A DNA stretch of 64,000 nucleotides from Ochrobactrum teleogrylli (lineage in GTDB: Bacteria; Pseudomonadota; Alphaproteobacteria; Rhizobiales; Rhizobiaceae), in NCBI RefSeq assembly GCF_006376685.1, contig NZ_VEWL01000001.1, positions 248,001 through 312,000 of the forward strand. The letters are read 5' to 3'. Position 1 is the first letter of the stretch; each line of letters opens with the position of its first letter. The position numbers and the translations under genes were made by a program. Shown here in pieces: positions 61,449 to 64,000 of this stretch. The notes below the pieces were generated by a model that made no database searches, was not told the origin of the DNA, and worked only from the letters and a program-made list of their open reading frames with translations.

Positions 61449-62411
61449 ATGACGATGACCAATTCACCCGGAGCCGGAGTATCCGGCGATCCCGGTGCGA
61501 TAAAACGGCCTTTCATGTCTCGCCTTGCGAATAATCACAACATGCTGGGCTTTCTGTTCATGCTGCCCGCAGCGGTTTTTCTGGTCTGCTTCCTGACCTA
61601 TCCGCTCGGTCTCGGCGTCTGGCTCGGCTTTACCGACACGAAGATTGGCCGCGATGGCATTTTCATCGGCTTGGAAAATTACGAGTTTCTGTGGGATGAC
61701 AGTGTCTTCTGGCTGTCGGTGTTCAACACCGTACTCTACACAACCGTGGCGTCGGTGTTGAAATTCGGTCTCGGCCTCTGGCTCGCGCTGCTGTTGAACG
61801 AAAACCTGCCGTGCAAATCGTTCTTCCGCGCCATCGTGCTGTTGCCATGGGTGGTGCCGACCGTGCTTTCAGCACTGGCATTCTGGTGGATCTACGATTC
61901 CCAGTTCTCGATCATTTCGTGGTCGCTGATCAAAATGGGCCTCATCGATCAACCCATCAATTTCCTTGGCGATCCAACCAATGCGCGTCTTTCGGTGATT
62001 GCAGCCAATGTCTGGCGCGGCATTCCTTTCGTGGCGATTTCGCTTCTCGCTGGCTTGCAGACCATTCCCGCCTCATTGCAGGAAGCAGCATCGCTGGATG
62101 GTGCCTCAAGCTGGCAGCGGTTCCGGCATGTGACATTGCCGATGCTGACGCCGATCATCGCGGTGGTGATGACGTTCTCCGTGTTGTTCACCTTCACGGA
62201 TTTCCAGTTGATCTACGTTCTGACCAAGGGCGGCCCGGTCAACGCAACCCACCTGATGGCGACCCTGTCTTTCCAGCGCGCCATTCCCGGCGGCCAATTG
62301 GGTGAGGGTGCAGCGATTGCGGTCGCGATGATCCCGTTCCTCCTTGCCGCCATCATGTTTTCTTTCTTCGGCTTGCAGCGTCGCAAATGGCAGCAGGGCG
62401 GAAGCGACTGA
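61449..62411 (+). CDS. CUT1 sugar ABC importer, permease 1
   Basis: A 320-residue MalF/UgpA-type permease with a polar N-terminus, about six membrane helices and the EAA loop LQEAASLDGASSWQRFRHVTLP. The start may be ATG 61449 or 61455; neither has a strong SD. Confidence 0.88.
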   Translation: MTMTNSPGAGVSGDPGAIKRPFMSRLANNHNMLGFLFMLPAAVFLVCFLTYPLGLGVWLGFTDTKIGRDGIFIGLENYEFLWDDSVFWLSVFNTVLYTTVASVLKFGLGLWLALLLNENLPCKSFFRAIVLLPWVVPTVLSALAFWWIYDSQFSIISWSLIKMGLIDQPINFLGDPTNARLSVIAANVWRGIPFVAISLLAGLQTIPASLQEAASLDGASSWQRFRHVTLPMLTPIIAVVMTFSVLFTFTDFQLIYVLTKGGPVNATHLMATLSFQRAIPGGQLGEGAAIAVAMIPFLLAAIMFSFFGLQRRKWQQGGSD

Positions 62412-62413
62412 CA

Positions 62414-63325
62414 ATGGAGATGACCATGCATTCCAAGGCACCTTCCAATGAAGCCGCTTTGAAGGACGACAGCCAGGGCATGTCCTATCTCAATCGCCTG
62501 CCGCGGCGGGTGGTGACGATCTACATACCCATAGCGCTGTTCGTCTTCGTGCTGCTGTTTCCGTTTTACTGGATGGCGATCACCGCCGTAAAACCGAACT
62601 CGCAGCTGACGGATTATGATAATTTCAGCCCCTTCTGGGTGGTGGGGCCGACGCTTGACCATATCAAATATCTGCTGTTCGAGACCTCCTATCCGGGCTG
62701 GTTGTGGAACACGATGCTGGTGGCGACGGCTTCGACTTTCCTGTCGCTGATTGCTTCCGTGTTGGGCGCTTATGCGATCGAACGCATCCGCTTCACCGGC
62801 TCGCGCTCGGTTGGCCTGTTCATCTTTCTGGCCTATCTGGTGCCACCGTCGATCCTGTTCATTCCGCTGGCGTTCATCGTCTTCAAGCTCGGCATCTATG
62901 ATTCACGTCTGGCGCTGATCTTCACCTATCCCACCTTCCTCATTCCTTTCTGTACATGGCTGCTGATGGGATATTTTCGCTCAATACCCTTCGAGCTTGA
63001 GGAAAGTGCTCTGGTGGATGGCGCCAACCGGTGGCAGATTCTGCTCAAGATCATCCTGCCGCTGGCCGTGCCGGGGTTGATTTCGGCAGGCATCTTCGCC
63101 TTCACGCTTTCCTGGAACGAATTCATCTATGCGCTGACATTCATTCAGTCTTCCGAGAACAAGACTGTTCCCGTGGGCGTGCTGACCGAACTGGTGCGCG
63201 GCGATATTTTCGAATGGGGCGCGCTGATGGCGGGGGCGCTGTTCGGTTCGCTGCCGGTGGTGATCCTCTATTCGTTCTTCGTTGACTACTACGTGTCGTC
63301 GATGACGGGAGCGGTGAAGGAATAG
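62414..63325 (+). CDS. CUT1 sugar ABC importer, permease 2
   Basis: A 303-residue MalG/UgpE-type permease with six helices and the EAA loop LEESALVDGANRWQILLKII. Three close ATGs (62414, 62420, 62426) are possible; GGAG at 62417-62420 would favour 62426. It starts 2 nt after the first permease and ends before a strong terminator. Confidence 0.87.
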   Translation: MEMTMHSKAPSNEAALKDDSQGMSYLNRLPRRVVTIYIPIALFVFVLLFPFYWMAITAVKPNSQLTDYDNFSPFWVVGPTLDHIKYLLFETSYPGWLWNTMLVATASTFLSLIASVLGAYAIERIRFTGSRSVGLFIFLAYLVPPSILFIPLAFIVFKLGIYDSRLALIFTYPTFLIPFCTWLLMGYFRSIPFELEESALVDGANRWQILLKIILPLAVPGLISAGIFAFTLSWNEFIYALTFIQSSENKTVPVGVLTELVRGDIFEWGALMAGALFGSLPVVILYSFFVDYYVSSMTGAVKE

Positions 63326-63378
63326 GCGGATTTTCTGAATGCGCTGAACGCATTGTCAGAACCAAGAGTTTCTATGGG

Positions 63379-63419
63379 CCCGCTGCACAATTGGGTTTGT
63401 GCAGCGGGTCTTATTTTTT
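63379..63419 (+). terminator. Terminator of the SDR/importer block
   Basis: A perfect 12-bp GC-rich stem (63379-63390 with 63397-63408), a 6-nt loop, then TCTTATTTTTT. A strong rho-independent terminator 54 bp after the last permease. Confidence 0.9.
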
Positions 63420-63420
63420 C

Positions 63421-63723
63421 AGTGAGGGAATTTTAGCACTTGCCGATGCAATCAGGCAACGTTTCACAATCTATGATTGACCTATGCGTCAAATCTGCTG
63501 CGAGCGCCCTTGACAGGCGAATGGTTCGAAATAATTCTCTTAATTAGAAAGAACTGATTTGCGCGTTGAGGGGCGTGTTTCTTTTCAACGGCGGATATCG
63601 TTACACCAGAATGACTTGCTGTATTCTGTAGCAATTCATTTTGGGTGATATTTGTTCTCGGGCTTTTCCGCTCTTTCGTACATGCACAGTCCTAGAGATG
63701 TTCGTTCTCGTTGGAGTTTCCGG
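63421..63723. other. Intergenic region before the autotransporter-like gene
   Basis: About 300 bp with no supported gene. TTGACA at 63510-63515 with TAATTC 16 bp on is a possible promoter for the gene at 63724. No clear operator is visible. Confidence 0.4.
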
Positions 63724-64000
63724 ATGGCCAGTTGGAAATATGACCGTACTCCCGCTAACCATATGAAATCCGTGACTGTGCAAGGCGTATTGAGCCGGGC
63801 TTTTCCATCGCTGGCGCTTGCGGGATTGACGACACTCGCCGGAACAGCCTTTCCGGAATTTGCAGAAGCAGCGTGCTTCAATGTCACGCGCGCAATAGCG
63901 ATCACCGGTTCCAGCACGGCGGAAGGCCAGCCGGACGAGGGCGAAACCATTACCTGCGATGCGACTGCGCCCAACCCTTTCACTTATGGCGTTATCGCGA
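63724..64000 (+). CDS. Probable autotransporter/outer-membrane protein (N-terminal part)
   Basis: An open frame from ATG 63724 (GGAG at 63713-63716, 7-nt spacer) runs off the window after 92 codons. It has a long signal peptide whose hydrophobic core (FPSLALAGLTTLAGTAFP) follows a polar 25-residue extension. The mature start has two cysteines and a glycine/threonine-rich repeat-like sequence (ITGSSTAEGQPDEGETITC). Extended signal peptides and this composition are common in autotransporter adhesins of Brucellaceae. The barrel domain, if any, lies outside the window. Confidence 0.65.
   Translation, partial: MASWKYDRTPANHMKSVTVQGVLSRAFPSLALAGLTTLAGTAFPEFAEAACFNVTRAIAITGSSTAEGQPDEGETITCDATAPNPFTYGVIA

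Overview
The window looks like part of an alphaproteobacterial genome of the Brucellaceae (Ochrobactrum/Brucella type). Evidence is the moderately high GC content, the Rhizobiales-type proteins throughout (ArgP/ArgO, TauABC, SsuACB, LhgO, CUT1 and Rbs-type sugar importers), and a multi-hairpin small RNA of the anti-Shine-Dalgarno 'cuckoo' class. No rRNA, tRNA, replication gene, phage block, insertion sequence or CRISPR array was seen. The density of ABC importers and catabolic operons would suit a secondary chromosome, but that is inference.

Layout. 1-3242: the end of an unidentified gene, a 56-codon gene ending inside its own terminator, a divergent argP/argO pair and an AraC regulator. 3846-4687: two small exported proteins, one very histidine-rich. 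4752-9034: an RND efflux pump (adaptor plus permease). 9195-11647: two serine-hydrolase-like proteins around an ICMT-type methyltransferase. 11974-20105: a sugar system with a PfkB kinase, a DapA-family lyase, a GntR repressor, a CUT1 ABC importer and a divergent AnmK-like anhydrosugar kinase. 20150-20275: three tandem hairpins with CUCCUCCUCCC loops on the minus strand. 20568-22997: a PAS-GGDEF-EAL protein and a T4 endonuclease V-like DNA glycosylase. 23170-29708: a ydcSTUVW-type putrescine/polyamine importer with aminobutyraldehyde dehydrogenase and a LysR regulator.

30007-35283 is the most unusual locus. A 1390-residue membrane synthetase has the domain order adenylation, carrier, then three pairs of membrane helices each followed by a beta-helix domain. 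This is the Pls/PosA architecture known from epsilon-poly-lysine and delta-poly-ornithine synthetases. It is followed by a GNAT acetyltransferase and an EntD-type phosphopantetheinyl transferase. The adenylation pocket read by eye has an acidic residue suited to a basic amino acid, so a poly-cationic isopeptide is the working hypothesis.

35342-43279 is a six-gene operon (Rbs-type importer plus DhaK/DhaL kinase) with a divergent LacI regulator and two GTTTACTAAAC operators. 43481-46128 holds a class III aminotransferase and LhgO. 46426-51888 holds tauABC and ssuACB. 51888-52030 is a 143-bp imperfect palindrome. 52177-63325 is a complete four-carbon acid sugar (tetronate) island: a GntR regulator, DenD, LtnD, OtnK, OtnC, OtnI, an SDR and a CUT1 importer. 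The window ends in the first 92 codons of a likely autotransporter.

Two pathways here (DhaKL and Otn) should converge on triose phosphates. The ydc operon and the class III aminotransferase could together turn putrescine into 4-aminobutyrate.
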